From positions 31,142-95,141 of the forward strand of contig JAGHQL010000099.1 in assembly GCA_020080175.1 (NCBI GenBank): DNA of 64,000 nt, written 5' to 3'. Origin of the DNA: Glutinoglossum americanum. Taxonomy: Eukaryota > Ascomycota > Geoglossomycetes > Geoglossales > Geoglossaceae. The position numbers were made by a program, and so were the translations under genes. Of this stretch, positions 1 through 13,176 are shown piece by piece; position 1 is the stretch's first letter, and every line of letters begins with the position of its first letter. The notes under the pieces were generated by a model, which did no database searches, was not told the origin of the DNA, and saw only the letters and a list, made by a program, of their open reading frames with translations.

Positions 1-877
1 TTAGTCCGAAAGCGTGCGGCTATGCTTGCTACCGGGGTTCTCACCGAGCAGAATGAGCAATCCAATAGACGGAACCACAATGCGTGAGACCAGAGTCACG
101 CCGCTTGTACCAAGTTGCAAGGGAATGCTCATCTGTTACATATGTCAGCAACTCTAGGAAATATGACGCTCAACCAGGGATGCTTACTGAGGACCATACG
201 AAAAACCCAAATGTAACCGAAGCCAGCGCAAGCCCTTCTGACTGGGTATCCTGAAGCCCAGCTTCTTTGGGATCGCCCAGAAAGCCCCGTTGGTAAATAC
301 AGCAGACTAGCAAACAGATAGCAGTGGCATCAAAGGCTATTGTGGCTATAGCTAGTGGAGGGATTCGAGATCTTGCCACACAGAGCGGTGCAAACTGAGG
401 AGCTGTAAATCCGGAGAATACAATGCCTTGAACCACGCGAAGCCCAATAAGTCCCCGCAGTGCGAATCTCTCGATTCGGGAATTTGCTGTGGTAGCGAGT
501 GTCCAGAGAAGTAACCCTGAGATGGTCGCTCTAGCTGCTTGGTCTGATGCTGTGGAAAGGATCACTATGGCATAACACCCAATTCGCGATTGCAGGAAAA
601 AGCCAATGAACGAGACTTGTGCCCACAGGACAGCAAAGGTAAGGAAAATAAGGAGGACCAGCCTCCTGCGGTCCCGTAGTAGAGACTTGAGGTGGCCTTT
701 AGTGTATACTATGAGGGTTACGAAGGCGGTCTGGGATAGTATGCCTCTGTTTGAACAAGCTCATTAGAATGTTGTGTCCTTCGAAGATATTCTCCTCTAA
801 CCTGACTGAAGACTTACAGCACGAAAGCAGAGGGCAGAGTCTGGGAGACTTTCAGCATATCCATCATCATAATCCAT
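1..877 (-). CDS. Multi-pass membrane protein of unknown function (3 exons, 244 aa)
   Basis: Model is complement(818..877, 188..730, 1..132). The stop codon TAA is the first three bases of the window, so the gene is just complete. Introns 731..817 and 133..187 have GTAAGT/GTAAGC donors and CTAAT or CTGAC branch sites, and all joins are in frame. The start ATG at 877 is chosen because a TGA lies in frame shortly upstream. The protein starts MDYDDGYAESLPDS and then has about six hydrophobic stretches separated by short Arg/Lys loops, for example HLKSLLRDRRR before the second stretch. It has no signal peptide, so it is probably an integral membrane protein with a cytosolic N terminus. I do not recognise the family; the pattern resembles conserved fungal membrane proteins without a named function. 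Confidence 0.7.
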
Positions 878-1777
878 CAACGTTCAAAATATTCTACAAA
901 GGCCAGCTCTAAAGGAAAACGGGACTGATATTCCACAAGGGTGGACCAATGTCGTTAGAAAAAGATGGAAAAGAAAGAATTAGAGCAAATCTCACGGACT
1001 CATGATGACTCCGCAGAGAGCAAAAAACACATCACCATCCTCTAAGTTACAATAGGAAGGACCCGCGCTCTTGAGGGTCTGGGGCTGGGTTTACTATCAG
1101 TGATCATAAGGTTTTGAACGAGGGACCCTCGAACCGCGTCTAGCACCAGCAACCCATTACGGCATACAATATAGTAAGCGCAAGTATAGCGGAACGTTTC
1201 AAAAAAAACTGATATTTAGAGTGCGACAGTTCAAGACAGACATTGCCTTGAGCGGGACATCCAGCCCAATATACCGCCCCACGCGCGGGACGGGAGAGTG
1301 GCTGGAAAATCAGGCAATTCATTCATGCGTATACTCGAAGAGGAGGGAAGAAGGTTGGAGGCTTTGCCTCAGGACTGCACACAAGGTTTCAGTCGACACG
1401 CGTCAAGTTTCATCGTGAATATCCCGTCGGTCACCCGCAGTCCGTGCCGACTGATTTCCAAACAAAAGACCAACAAACTTGATATCTGGCAGGGCCCCTT
1501 TGTACGCCGGAGTAGATGCTACAAATTCGAGGAAGATGATCGGAGTCCAGAGTAGAAAAAGAAGCGTGCTACGCATTGTACCCCGTTGATAAGCCAGTCG
1601 GAGTAGTGCCGTGGCTGCGTTGGTCGTGGAACCCAAGAGGTTTAGTTTCAAAGCCGCTTTTGACAGTGATGATGTAAGGTAAAAGCGACACTGGATTTCC
1701 CAAACCTCCGGAGAAGGCCTGAATCTGCAAGCATATTAAGGGCTAAGGGCTTGCGATCTATTCCCCGTCCCAAGATA
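878..1777. other. Intergenic spacer between the membrane protein and EMC1
   Basis: This is the shared upstream region of two divergent genes. A minus-strand open frame (1403..1576 from an ATG) contains one hydrophobic stretch, but I could not splice it to the downstream membrane gene. I see no other supported gene. Confidence 0.4.
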
Positions 1778-4700
1778 ATGCGTACCCACGCGCTGTTCGC
1801 GCTTTTAGTGTCGTTTGTTCCTTCTGCAATTGCTGTTTTTGCCGACGATGCGTACCACACGGACTATCACCACCCACTAGTAGGCATACCACAGGAGCAC
1901 AACACGTTCTTCCACCGTCCACAAGCTTCTTCAAGGGCCTCCCTACTGTATACCCTATCTGAGAAGCTCATACTGGGAGCCATCAATCCAAAGGATGGTG
2001 CTGTGGTGTGGCGGCAATTTCTAAACCCTTCCTCGAACTTGACCTCTTCGACCGAAGGTTTCCTCCGTGCAGGAGAAAATGAAAATACCGTGATCAGTGC
2101 GGTGGGCTCGCAGATAAGCGCGTGGGATGCGCTGGACGGGAGATTGGCGTGGAGAAATGAGTTCGCCGATGGCGTAGCAAAGGACTTGGAAGTTATTGAG
2201 TTTGAAGACGGGAAAGCCAAGAAGAGTGGGAAGGATGCTGTTGTGCTGTTTGAGGGAGATCATGCAGTAGTGAGGCGGATTTCTGGGGAAACGGGTGATG
2301 TTCTGTGGGAACACAGAGATGGAAGGTACACTTGAGCCAAAACTAGAAGCACGGCATGGTTGTAACTAACAGACGCGCTTAGTGGCGGTATTCCGCATCA
2401 ATTATCAACATCCAACTCCAATATCTACCTTGTATCTCTAAGCTCCGCAGGTCGGGCGGGCCTAAAGATCAAAGTTACGTCTCTTGACCCCGTGTCGGGT
2501 CGCGAACGCAATCATTATGCCCTCAGTTCAGAAGCTGATGTGTCGACTCCTCAATCGATACTGTTTGTTGGAGCAAACTCCGCATCACCCATCATTGCGT
2601 GGTCAGACAAGGCTTCAAAGGTTTTGAAGGTCAATGTCATTGGGTCGAAGCACATCAGTTCCATAGACATTCCAAACGAAAACGGCGAAGACATCAAGAA
2701 GATAAGAGTCCACGCGCCTCACATAACGCGGTCTTTGCCGCATTTTCTGGTACATTATCAATCTGAGACTAGAAACTGGGCAGAGGTCTACCACATCAAT
2801 CTCTCAACTTCGACGGTGTCAAAGGCATATAGTCTTCCGAAGCTCGCGGGACCGGGGGCATTCTCGACCAGCACGCAAGATGCTAACGTATTCTTCACAC
2901 GCAACACAGAAAATGAATTGCTTCTTCTCTCCTCTACCTCTCACGGCGTCCTCGCCCGATGGGAGACAGCCTCCGCTGCAGCTCCCCAGGACGGGGTTGC
3001 AGAGAAGGAGCACCCGCTACATGGGGTTTCTGAAGTCATTTCTCGACCAGACTCTAGCTACGCCGTCAGATCGGCTTTGGTCAGCTCCGCCGGTGACTGG
3101 AATCTTGTGCGTAATGGGAAGGCCGTTTGGAAGCGCACTGAAGCACTAGCTGGTGCTGTCGCTGCCGAGTGGGCCGAGCTCCCCGAACTTAAGGACTTAG
3201 CTCGAGAGCTCGAAGTGGAGGTTCATGAAAACATCCTTGCGGCTTACATCCATAGGGTCAAGCGACACGTGAGGGATTTGCAACATTTCCCAAAATGGAT
3301 CGAGTATTTGCCAACAAGGATACTGGGAGCTCTCAGTGGAGACGAAAAGATAGCAGAATCTGCCAAAGGATTTAACCGTGATAGCTTTGGCTTCCGGAAG
3401 CTTGTTATTGTTGCCACTGAGACTGGCCGACTCTATGCGCTCTCAGTCGCTGACCAAGGCCAAGTGATATGGAACATAAAGGCTGCCGATCTTAAGGACG
3501 GGGAGCGGTGGGATGTAACGGGTATGTATGCTGACAATGCTGAGGGCTTGATGATTGTGCAGATTGGTTCAGGAGAGAATATTGTTGTGGAAACTACAAC
3601 CGGTAGGGTCGTGTCTGCATCCCTAGAAGGGTCAGACACTGGCAGGAAATGGTTCACTGGCGCCAATGAAGGCGACCCGGTACTACTCTCAAGCGGCTTG
3701 GTCCCCAGAAAAAACATCACTGTGATCGCTAGAGGCCCAAACGGGGAAGTCCGAGGGAAACGCTACGCAGGAGATGGGTTTGCTACAACCGCATGGGAAT
3801 TCGCCCCGAGTGCCGGCGAGCGTATCGCGGAATTGACGGTCCGGCCGTTCCATGACCCAGTTGCCTCCATCGGGCGAGTCCTTGGCGACCGCTCTGTCAT
3901 GTACAAATACCTCAACCCGAACCTCCTCCTCATAACCACCGTCTCCGACGCCAAATACTCGGCTACATTGACTCTTCTCGACTCCGTATCCGGCAACATC
4001 CTCTACACCACCACCCACCATGGCGTCGACACCACCCGCCCAATCGTCTCCGCCCTAAGCGAAAACTGGTTCATCTACTCCTTCTGGGGCGACGTCGTCC
4101 CCTCCAGCGACAGATCTTCACCCCCTGCCCAGTCCTCAAAAGGCTACCGCCTCGTAACAACCACCCTCTACGAATCCCCCCTCCCTAACGACCGTGGCCC
4201 CCTCGGCCCCTCTAAAAACTTCTCCAGCACCTCCCCCCCTTCAACCCCACCATTCATAAAATCCCAAGCCTATCTCATTCCCTCTGCTCTTAGCGCCCTC
4301 GCCATCACCTCTACCCGCCAAGGGATAACCTCCCGCCAAATCATCGCTTTCCTAGCAGACACCCACGCTATAATCGCCATACCAAAACTTCTTCTCAACC
4401 CCAGCCGGCCCATCGACAGGGACCCTACTCCCGCCGAGGCAGAGGAAGGTTTATCGCGATACCAACCCCTCCTGGAATTCGACCCGAAATGGATTATCTC
4501 GCATAAGCGCGACGTCATAGGCGCTCAGAAAATCATTACATCCCCCGCACTCCTCGAGAGCACAAGTCTAGTATTCGCGTACGGGATAGATATATTTGGC
4601 ACGAGAGTCGCGCCGAGCATGGCGTTTGATATCCTGGGTAAAGGCTTCAATCGGATGCAGTTGATTGGGACCGTAGTCGCGTTGGGGGCTGGAGTAGCAT

Positions 4701-4869
4701 TCCTAGCGCCCATGGTGAGCCTCCTTTTCTATTTTTACCCGAGTCAAGACCAAAACCCCCAAGATCTCCGAGATCTTCTTAATTGTTGTTTTGTCTTGTT
4801 ACTGACCCCAGACTTTATGCGTCGCAGGCAAGTCGGAAGACTATCAACTTGAGATGGCAGACTTCGTGA
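1778..4869 (+). CDS. EMC1: ER membrane protein complex subunit 1 (EMC1)
   Basis: Model is join(1778..2325, 2383..4714, 4828..4869), 973 aa. EMC1 is the large luminal and membrane subunit of the ER membrane complex, which inserts transmembrane segments and tail anchors. Residues 1-20 are a signal peptide starting MRTHALFALL. A PQQ-like beta-propeller follows (LSEKLILGAINPKDGAVVW), then the long conserved C-terminal EMC1 domain (DUF1620). A membrane helix near residues 940-960 ends APM, and the last exon gives a short basic tail ending LRWQTS. Intron 1 has donor GTACAC and branch AACTAAC; intron 2 has donor GTGAGC and branch CTGAC. Both joins are in frame and the length matches the family. It converges with cti6 downstream. 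Confidence 0.93.
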
Positions 4870-5845
4870 AATTTCCCGAGTTTGTTTTTCGATCCGCTGT
4901 TGATAGTTAATAGAAATTATCGTGATTTGAACCATGCCAACCCGTGAGAAACGCATTAGACGGCCATTCCCCTCAATTACATGCACATCATGACGAATAA
5001 CGATGGCGTCCTATAATACAAATAAACTCACGACTAGTGGGGATCGTTTTTCTGACTTTCACGAGCTACGCGAAGTTCACACTACCATACAAACCGCATA
5101 AAAGGGGGAAAGATATCCAACAAACGCAACACCAAGACCTGAACCCCTAACCAAAAGACGGCTCGCAAAACATCCTTCTTTCATCATACGTGATTACAAC
5201 CATGCTTTATTTTTCATCACACTTCAAGTCCCCATCTCATCGTTATATACACGCCATCAATCAATCCCCCATTGACATGACCCATCACCCATAGAGCCTC
5301 CCGACCGACCGCCAACATATAATGCGCGGGGACCTGGGGATCCCCAGGTCCAGAATCTAAAAAAAAAAAGAAAAAGGGCCATGATGGTGGGATACATGCG
5401 GGGTGTGAGAAGCGGGAGAAAAAAAAAACATAAAGGGAAAATAGGTTGGGTAGCCCGCTTCTTCTCTTTCTTTTGGTGAGGGCGTTGTTCCGTCGCTGGT
5501 GACGATAGTGTGGAATGGCAATGACGCTGGTAATGCAGGGAATATGACAGACAAAATAAAGGAGAAAAGCCGCATTAAGTACGTACATCCACGCATGCAT
5601 GCATAAAAAACGCGCCTCGCAGTCCTGATAGTCTATAAAACGAAAAAGTTTGTTTGTTGGGAGGGTATGGACAGAAGAGGGGAGGCGCCGTGAACGAGCA
5701 GGTTATTCTCATCCCATAAAAGAGTATGACGGGAGAAGAAAGGAGAGCGGGGCTTTAGAAAACATGGGGAAGCAAATAAAACGCCCCCAATCGGAAATTG
5801 ACTCCATTTTTTTTGCCCGAAATTACTTGAAAGATAGATTTATTT
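4870..5845. other. Convergent 3' intergenic region of EMC1 and cti6
   Basis: About 1 kb with poly-A/T runs and no supported gene. It probably holds the two 3' untranslated regions and terminators. Confidence 0.5.
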
Positions 5846-8232
5846 TCACTTTTCGCCATACTTCCCAAATTCCTTCTGCCATAGCACCAGCTTCCTTGTC
5901 AAAATGTCCATCATCTCTAAACTCGTCATCTCTCCAAAATCCCGTTCCTCCCCACCTAAACCTGAGCTATTACCGTTGACCATCAGGTACCCCGGCAGTG
6001 CTTCACTGATGCCCCTAAGAGCTGTGACTGTTGCTGTGGTCATGGAGGAGCTAGAGCCACCTGTAGGAGGGGTGTGCTCTCCTGCCATCTCTACCTGGGT
6101 GCGAGAGATAAACTCGAGGATGGCAGCGACGCGGCGTTTCATCTCATTCATGGTGGTGCGTTGCGGATGCATGTAACGAGGCTTGCTAGGCTTGCTACCA
6201 TCATTGGATATCACGGGCCCCTGGCCATTACTATGGGAGTGGTGATTGCCGTTGACGTGTGCGTTGGCGGTTGGCCCATCGTCTAAAGGAGGTCCATCAC
6301 GGGATTGGGAGCGGTTGGGGGATGCTGCAACACCATTCTCGCCTGTAACAGCGTCATTGTGGAGATCCCGATCTTTCGTATACTGATTGCGGCCTACACG
6401 ACCGCGGCGAGCAGGTGGTCGCCCGGTTTTACGGTGTGAGTTTGAGGTTGAGGTTACAGGCGGGGTATTATTAGTTGGGGGGGTGTTAGGCGGTGGCTGA
6501 GAGGACACCGGAGGCTCTAAGAGTTGCGAAGCTGTTTCTATGATACCTTTCGTCGACGCAGTACGGGAAAGAGGGAATTCGTCTGATGGGTCGGAGTCTA
6601 CGGAAAAGTCAGCAATCTAAATTTCCTAGATAGTAATTGGCCGCATCTACCATCACCTCTCCTTCGCTCAGCACGCCCCTTTCGCCTTCCAGCTGCGTCG
6701 GCCCTCTCTTTCTCCTTTTCTTTCTCCCGATCTCGAGGTTCCTTTTCTCTGTGATTCCGGGAGGCTGCACCACGAATCCTCTTGCCCCCGCTGCTGACAG
6801 AATTCTTGTTGGAGGGTGCGTCATCGTCAGAATCTCCTATCCGAGAATTCGTATGGTGGGTGGGGCCGGGTAGTGGTGAAGGTGAGTTAGAGGTTGTACG
6901 CTGACGTTTAGATTCATGGTCTTTCCTGTTTGACAGCAAGAATTATTAGTTATTCGACTGCCGATTATAAACAAAATCAGTCGTATAGACGTTGATGCAT
7001 TCTGCTCCGGATCGTGCTACCGGCTTTTGCAGTGTAACGGCTCTAGCCACAGGAACGATGAGAGTCGACTTACTCCTCACTATCGCTCCGCCCCCGCTTA
7101 CCCCTACGGCTGAAAGTATCAAGATTCTCCGAGCCTTTCCCATCCCTCTCACTCTCCTCAATTGCCTTCCGAAGCTGTACTTCCGCGTCGTATGCGGCGT
7201 CCCTGCTGTTCATCGTTGAGCGACGTTTCGTCGGGCCCGACCCTGTTGATGGTCGGTTGGATTTATTATTAGAGGAAGCTTTAGATTCGCGATCCTTAGA
7301 CTGTGAGGTCGATCGAAGAGGTTTGGGAGATGAAGCTTCGAGAGCGGGAACGTAGCGGGAAAACCGTTGGCTTGAAGCATCAACGAGTTAGCAGTCTAAT
7401 TCTTGAAGATAAATTACGACATAAGAGCCTAGAAGGCAAGGGAACGAAGCGATAGCGCATGCTCAATTCTGGCCTGCATCGACTGTTTCGCGCTTCTTTG
7501 TTGCCGTGAAATAGTTTCGCTCAAATTCTCGGCGGGCGGGCCAGCGTCATATTTTGCGCAAACCGAATTTTGGTAGCAAAGATGAACTTACCCATTCATC
7601 CCTATAGTAATCCTGTGTAAATCTCTCCTGCATTGCTCGCAGAAGTATTCATCTGGAGAAGTGCTCTGATCCCAGATCCCCACACAACCTCCATGTTGCC
7701 ATACCTTACACATGTCACACTGAATGAAGAGCCCACCATATTCATCGGATGGTACATCAGAAGTAGTTATGGATGAATCCGGGTTAGCTTCATCTTTGAT
7801 ATTTGATTTCGGATCGGCATCGGCTTCAATGGACTGTGTCGTTATTGGCACTGGCGCGCCAGGATATTCTTGATTCCCACAGACACAACGTGTTATTTCC
7901 TCCTCCTCTTCTTCTTCGTCTTCTTCGCCCTGAACATCTTGACCGTCAGTACGCGAAATGTCACGATCTAACTCTTCATCATCTTCTCGTTCTCGTTTTC
8001 GCCGCCGAGTTTGGAGCGGTTCGCTGCTCGCGATCCGTGATGCCTCGTCGTCTTCTTCGGAAGATCGCGAGCGAGGTGGTGTGGACTTTTGGGAAGATTG
8101 ATTCTTATGGTGTGATCGAGTGCTTCGGTCTGCTCGGCCTGAGGAAGTAGAGGATGAGGAAGAAAGCGTCTGGCTTGGATGTGATGTTGAAGGTTGCGTC
8201 GTACGAGCGCGAGAGGATCGTCGTGGTGACAT
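5846..8232 (-). CDS. cti6: PHD-finger protein, Cti6 type (Rpd3L deacetylase complex)
   Basis: Model is complement(7592..8232, 7074..7370, 6651..6925, 5846..6597), 654 aa. Cti6 is a PHD-containing subunit of the Rpd3L histone deacetylase complex. The N terminus is Ser/Arg-rich, followed by a long acidic run. A PHD finger spans about residues 115-205, with ligands in CVCG, CDMC, the H of WQHGGC and CEQC. The motif RFSRYVPALE follows directly across the first intron, as in Cti6 homologues. A basic and acidic linker leads to a conserved C-terminal helix region (RVAAILEFISRTQVEM) and the end KYGEK. All introns are GT-AG (53-221 bp) and every join keeps frame. The gene is transcribed toward EMC1. 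Confidence 0.88.
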
Positions 8233-9914
8233 TGTCAGAGTGCAAGACTAGGAAGCCGTTTGGGTGCTTTTTCTAATAGATGTCAGATACAACAAAGGAT
8301 ACGGAGTGAGGAAGGAAGCTTCCTCATAACGCAGGGTGTTAGTTGCATGTAAGACATGTAATCGGTATGAAGGAGAAGAGCTTACCCTCACAGGCGCTGC
8401 AAGCCACCCCCCAAGGCAGCGGAGGCGGCGAGTCCCAGCAGTAATTGTAGATCGAGTGAGAATTCAAAGCGAAAGTAGGTTATGGGTTCTTCACAGACTG
8501 CGTGTTGGAGAGCAGATTGGCGGTAGGAAGTGGTTTGTGCATGTTTGACTGAGCTGGTAAGGTATTTCCCGTCTCTCGCTGCTTGGAGATTTCCTTTGTT
8601 ACGCTGAAATGATTGGTGTGATTTCGGCTCTAAAATCGCGGGGAGCGGATTTCCCAACGCCAGCGTGACTTTGGAATATCCTCATACAAGCCAAATTAAA
8701 TAGACCCAAGTGCATCTTTTCATTTAGCTTACTCCCCTTCAAGCAATTGCGATTTGGTTTGAAATTATAAGGTCCTGACTCCTGTCATCCAATCACGTGT
8801 ATGACGTGGAGGGCGTGAAACGGTAAACGGTGGCATTTCAACAACCTTGGGTTTGTGCATTTCAACGTTGTACAACCACCTCCCGGAGAAGATCTCAGAG
8901 CTTGAATCTTGTTGGAGAGGGTACAGAGCCATGGCCGATGTAAAGAGAGATATTAAACGTGGACACAAGTGTTGGCATGACCTATCTGAGCCCACACCGT
9001 GTTCCTTCGACGTCCACATAGCGCACGAGAGAGGAAGAATCATGCACATGCAACGCTCTTAAAACAACCCACTAGATAGCCGCCTGGGTCAAGCAAATTG
9101 AACTATGCAGTCGATCAACTCCCGAGCATCGAAGCCCAGATATATGTGAACTCTGCGTTGCGATAGGAGAGAATTGTAATTTTGGTCCAAATGCGGTTAG
9201 CTTATGCACACAACCCTCTCTCCCCTGCCGGGAATAGTTCGTCCACGACGCCATAGACTTCTACGGCCATTCCAGCAAGTCACCAGCCTGTACATCATCT
9301 ACAATTGCCGAACATATCAGCCACCACAACGTCCACCTTCTTTACTCCGCCTCGGGATTGCCCACTCGTCTCTCATCGGTTGCAGAATCCCCCAGGCACG
9401 GTGTTTAGAGGGGCTCGGGTGTCGGGTGCTGAATAATATTCAAATCTGTTCTGGTGAGAAAAAGAATCTAGCACCGCATCCCCAACAGAAGTCTGCGACA
9501 GACTTGTGTGCTATCTCAGACGCCGCTGTCCATCGATGTTGAGGTGTCCCCACTTTGTCGGCTTCCATTCACTCACCAAGACTGAGCCTTTCTGACTCCA
9601 ACTCCAATAGCCAATTCCTCCGGTTTGGCCTTTACCGTTATCCAGTATCATTTCAAACTGATTGTTCGCCCTGTTGGACTTCATTCGTAGCATCCTCCCC
9701 AGGATGTCGGCCGCTGTGATGGGTAGGTCATGTTTATTCACAACCCTTCTCCACGGTTGTCCGCTACACGATAACACCATCTCTACTGAACCCCACAACT
9801 CCCCACAATACCAACACCACACAACAACACCAAACAACAACATCCACAACACAACTATCCTCTATCCGAACTTCACCAGCGCAGAGCTACCGACCTATTA
9901 GCAGCAGGCCCCCA
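8233..9914. other. Divergent promoter region, no gene seen
   Basis: About 1.7 kb between the starts of cti6 (-) and the next gene (+). Open frames here are short, overlap on both strands and show no recognisable protein pattern. Confidence 0.5.
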
Positions 9915-11918
9915 ATGTCAACACCGTTTGACTACATAAGTGACCTGCTAACTCGGTTCACTCGTTTGCATATAGGCTCTACCTATCCTGCTCCCGCTCC
10001 ACGTTCTCAATCCGCCGATACGACTTCCTCGGTATATCCGAACCGGCCGATCCGTCCACTGCCCAAGCGTCGGCTCCGTTCCCGTCTTGCCCCAGACGTC
10101 GCTGATTCAATACTGTATCCTCCTGCGCCAAGTACAACAACACCGTTATTTTACTTTCCGTACAGCTACGCAGATCCCGGTTACGCAAAAGCAGCTCAGG
10201 CTAGCCAGCAATGTATTGCGCAAGATGGACATGAACACCGCTGTCAAGAAGACGATTTGGAGAGCGAGGAGGAGGAAGACGGAGGTCTCGCCCGGCGTCA
10301 CCAGAGTGCTCACAATATCTCCACTTCCAGCGCTTCGCGCACATGCTCGGGAAACGCCCAGCAGCATCAGCTAAAGATGAACATTTCGACTACACTACCC
10401 ATGCCCAAACCCCAGGGACCCAATTCAACCACGTCCTCTGCAGATGGGTACGAGTCGTTCGAAAACACAAACAATAAAAAGAAGCGCAAGATACCTACAC
10501 CAGGCAATGCGAACGGACATCACTCGCATCTATCCGCTGACCTGGCCAACTTGGGCATCTCTTCACCAAACGAAGCCGGTCGTCCGTCCCACGACGAACT
10601 CGACAATCCAGGTGGCCAGCATTATGGCCCAGGCAATGCTGCCGTCTCTTCTGCGTCCGGGAATGGTATGTCAGGTTCTGGTTACGGTAGGGGACGACCA
10701 TCTCGTAGGGGTTATGGAGGAAAGCTTGCCACCAACTATGGAGGGAGGAGTCCATTGGGTGTGTCAACAAATGGTATTAATGGGTTGTCAAGCGGAAATA
10801 CGGCGCCACAGAGAGAGAGAGTATCTCCGCTAAGGCCACAGCATCGCCCACCAGTAGTGAATACAGTTACCGGTATGAGTCTTCTTCCCTAACATAACTT
10901 AGATGCTAATCCTTTCGAAGAATCCGATAGTCAAGGTATCATATCTGCGGCGATTGCAAGAACCGCAGAGAAGCGTGTCGAATTGCCAGCAAAGGGACAA
11001 GAGAACGTCAGCTTGTTGCAGCAACCATCGAAAGCGCAGCCAAACAAGACCCAATTCACGTTCACATATGAATCGCCCCTTCCCACAACTATTAACTTCA
11101 CCGCGGAAGAGCGAATCCGAAGACCGCCCCCGGCTTCTTCCACTGAGCCTGTGAAGCCTCGTATGGCTGTACGTAGTGGACACCCAGTGCCGGGACCAGC
11201 GTCAGGACCGAGCCACCTAAGTAGAGGTATGGCGACCCAAGGTACACAAACAAGCCCTGACATGGCCGGCACGACCGGACGATCGGCGCAAGGGACAGAA
11301 TCCTCGGTGCATACACCAGGTAGCCAAAGCCAGGCGCATCAGGCTTCTAGTACAAACCAACCAGCAGCTCAACAACAGAAGAAGCCTCGGCCCCGTCGTA
11401 CCGGCAAAGAGTACGCCCTAGCTGCTGGACGTCGCCGCTTGCGACAGGAGTATAACAATTACCATAACCCTCCTACGAGTAGCGATGATATTTGGATCTG
11501 CGAGTTCTGCGAGTACGAGAGCATTTTCGGCGAGCCCCCAGAGGCTTTAATGAGGCAGTATGAGATCAAAGATAGGAAGGAGCGTAGGCGCTTACTCGAG
11601 AAAAGGAGGCTATTAGAGAAAGCCAAGTTGAAGGGCCGTAAGGGGAAAAAGGGGAACAAAGCTGCAGCAAAAAATTCGGGGACTTCTACAAACCAACAGC
11701 AGCAGCAGCATCAACACTCGGCGGAGCAAACACATAGCCAGAGCACTCAGAGTGAAGAGTACTTAGCGGATGAGGTCGAGGAAGATGTTGTAATGGCCAC
11801 AGCACCACAAGCTCCTGCCAAGGGTGTTTACGGTGGAGGACTTCAGCATGGCAAATCATTGACAAGAAATTCCGCAGCGGCAGTTTGTGGAGGTGGCGGA
11901 GGGACTATAGTTGCCTAG
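9915..11918 (+). CDS. Conserved-looking low-complexity protein with a CEFCEYE motif (2 exons, about 651 aa)
   Basis: Model is join(9915..10872, 10921..11918). The intron has donor GTATGA, branch TGCTAAT and acceptor GAAG, giving 48 bp. A nearer AG at 10901-10902 would leave only 30 bp and is also in frame, so six codons are uncertain. The protein is mostly Ser/Gly/Gln-rich and disordered, with an RG-rich stretch (GYGRGRPSRRGYGGK). The best conserved-looking block is near residues 500-560: RPRRTGKEYALAAGRRRLRQ, then WICEFCEYESIFGEPPEAL, then a highly charged coiled-coil-like RRRLLEKRRLLEKAKLKGRK. The Cys pair suggests a small zinc or protein-binding site. I do not know the family; a nuclear or RNP role is only a guess from the basic, RG-rich composition. 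Confidence 0.75.
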
Positions 11919-13176
11919 TATTGGCAGGGACGGTGTGCGCCGTTCCGCCTGTTGGACTGGATACTCTTTGCTCTATTTTTGTTTCTGGTCCTTCTATATG
12001 CCTTACACGGAAAGCTATGATCTAGCCTAACGCTCCCCCACGGTGCAATTACACGATATCCACAAACCGCGATAAGTGACGTTACTATTCACCATGCGGG
12101 TTAGCATTCAGACGCTTTCAGGTCCAGTCCTTTTTTTGTTCTATCGGCGCCATCCTCACCTTTGTCTGGCCCCTAGATTAGTTCGTCTTTCTCTCCTCAG
12201 CCTTTCGACAAGAACAATAAGCGCTCTTTTAGAGTGTTTTCTCTACATCGCGAGACGCTTGAAATCATGGAAATCGACGAGCCACTTATTAGAAGTCAAA
12301 ATTCCATCTCGTGGGTGAAAGGCCGGTCGCATCGGTACTGCCCCCATCCCATCACCTTTCCAGTCAGTCAGATGGAATGTCGTGATGGGCTCCTTTCTCT
12401 TGTCTTTCCTAGAGGCAACATCCCTACCGCATAACTTGTCCCCCCCGTTGCATCATCCCGGAGCCCTTGCTTTCTCCTACGTTTCACTCATCCCAGCTCT
12501 TTCGACTGTTATACACTTTTTGTTTCCATTCATTCTTTCTCTTTGGTTTTCTGTGTCCGTGCTGTTGTCGCGCTGGTGTACCCTCTGGACAAGCAGGGTA
12601 GGAAGCTGCACATACTCTCTACTCCCCAATATCCCAGCTTAGTTTCAGAAGGATTTTTGCACGGCTATCTTGTGCGTTTTCCCTGCCCATTTGCTTGTCT
12701 CTGGTGGATGGCGGTAGACAATGCTGGCGATGGAGGCTGTGTGGCTGAAGATCAAGATGAACGCGTGCGAAGAATGGCGGATCGGAGAATTGGATGGTGC
12801 ATGAATGCATGGATTGTTCATAGATGAGGGCACAGTAGTGTTTGGACAATACGGCAGAATAAAGAATCCTTTAACCTCGAGTTCTTGCAGGACTCCGACC
12901 GATGCTCGACGTCTTTGCCATATCCTCGAGCAAGACCCTCCAGCCGAGTCACTATAGAATTTGATAAATCGGGGGCAGTTTTTGGATACCGCTAATGCCA
13001 TTTTGATAGATCCTAGACAAAGAGCACGTGATAAAGATGTCCAAAGTTCACCTCTCGCGCTCCAAAGGAGACTTGCCCCAACACCACCGCTTTCCTCGCA
13101 ACCATTGTTGCCCATCAAACAACACAATTGTGCTTAAATATCCGGGAGCCCCATATAACCACCGCCGATTTCGATC
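11919..13176. other. Intergenic region, no gene seen
   Basis: T- and C-rich in the first half, compatible with a long 3' UTR followed by the promoter of the RRM gene. Open frames on both strands have no recognisable features. Confidence 0.4.

Noticed and set aside
1403-1651. Minus-strand frame with a hydrophobic stretch as first exon of the membrane protein
   Set aside because: The downstream gene has its own ATG at 877 with an in-frame stop just before it, and no splice path connects the two.
10873-10902. 30-bp intron in the 9915-11918 gene
   Set aside because: Too short for a fungal intron; a 48-bp version ending at 10920 has a proper TGCTAAT branch and also keeps frame.
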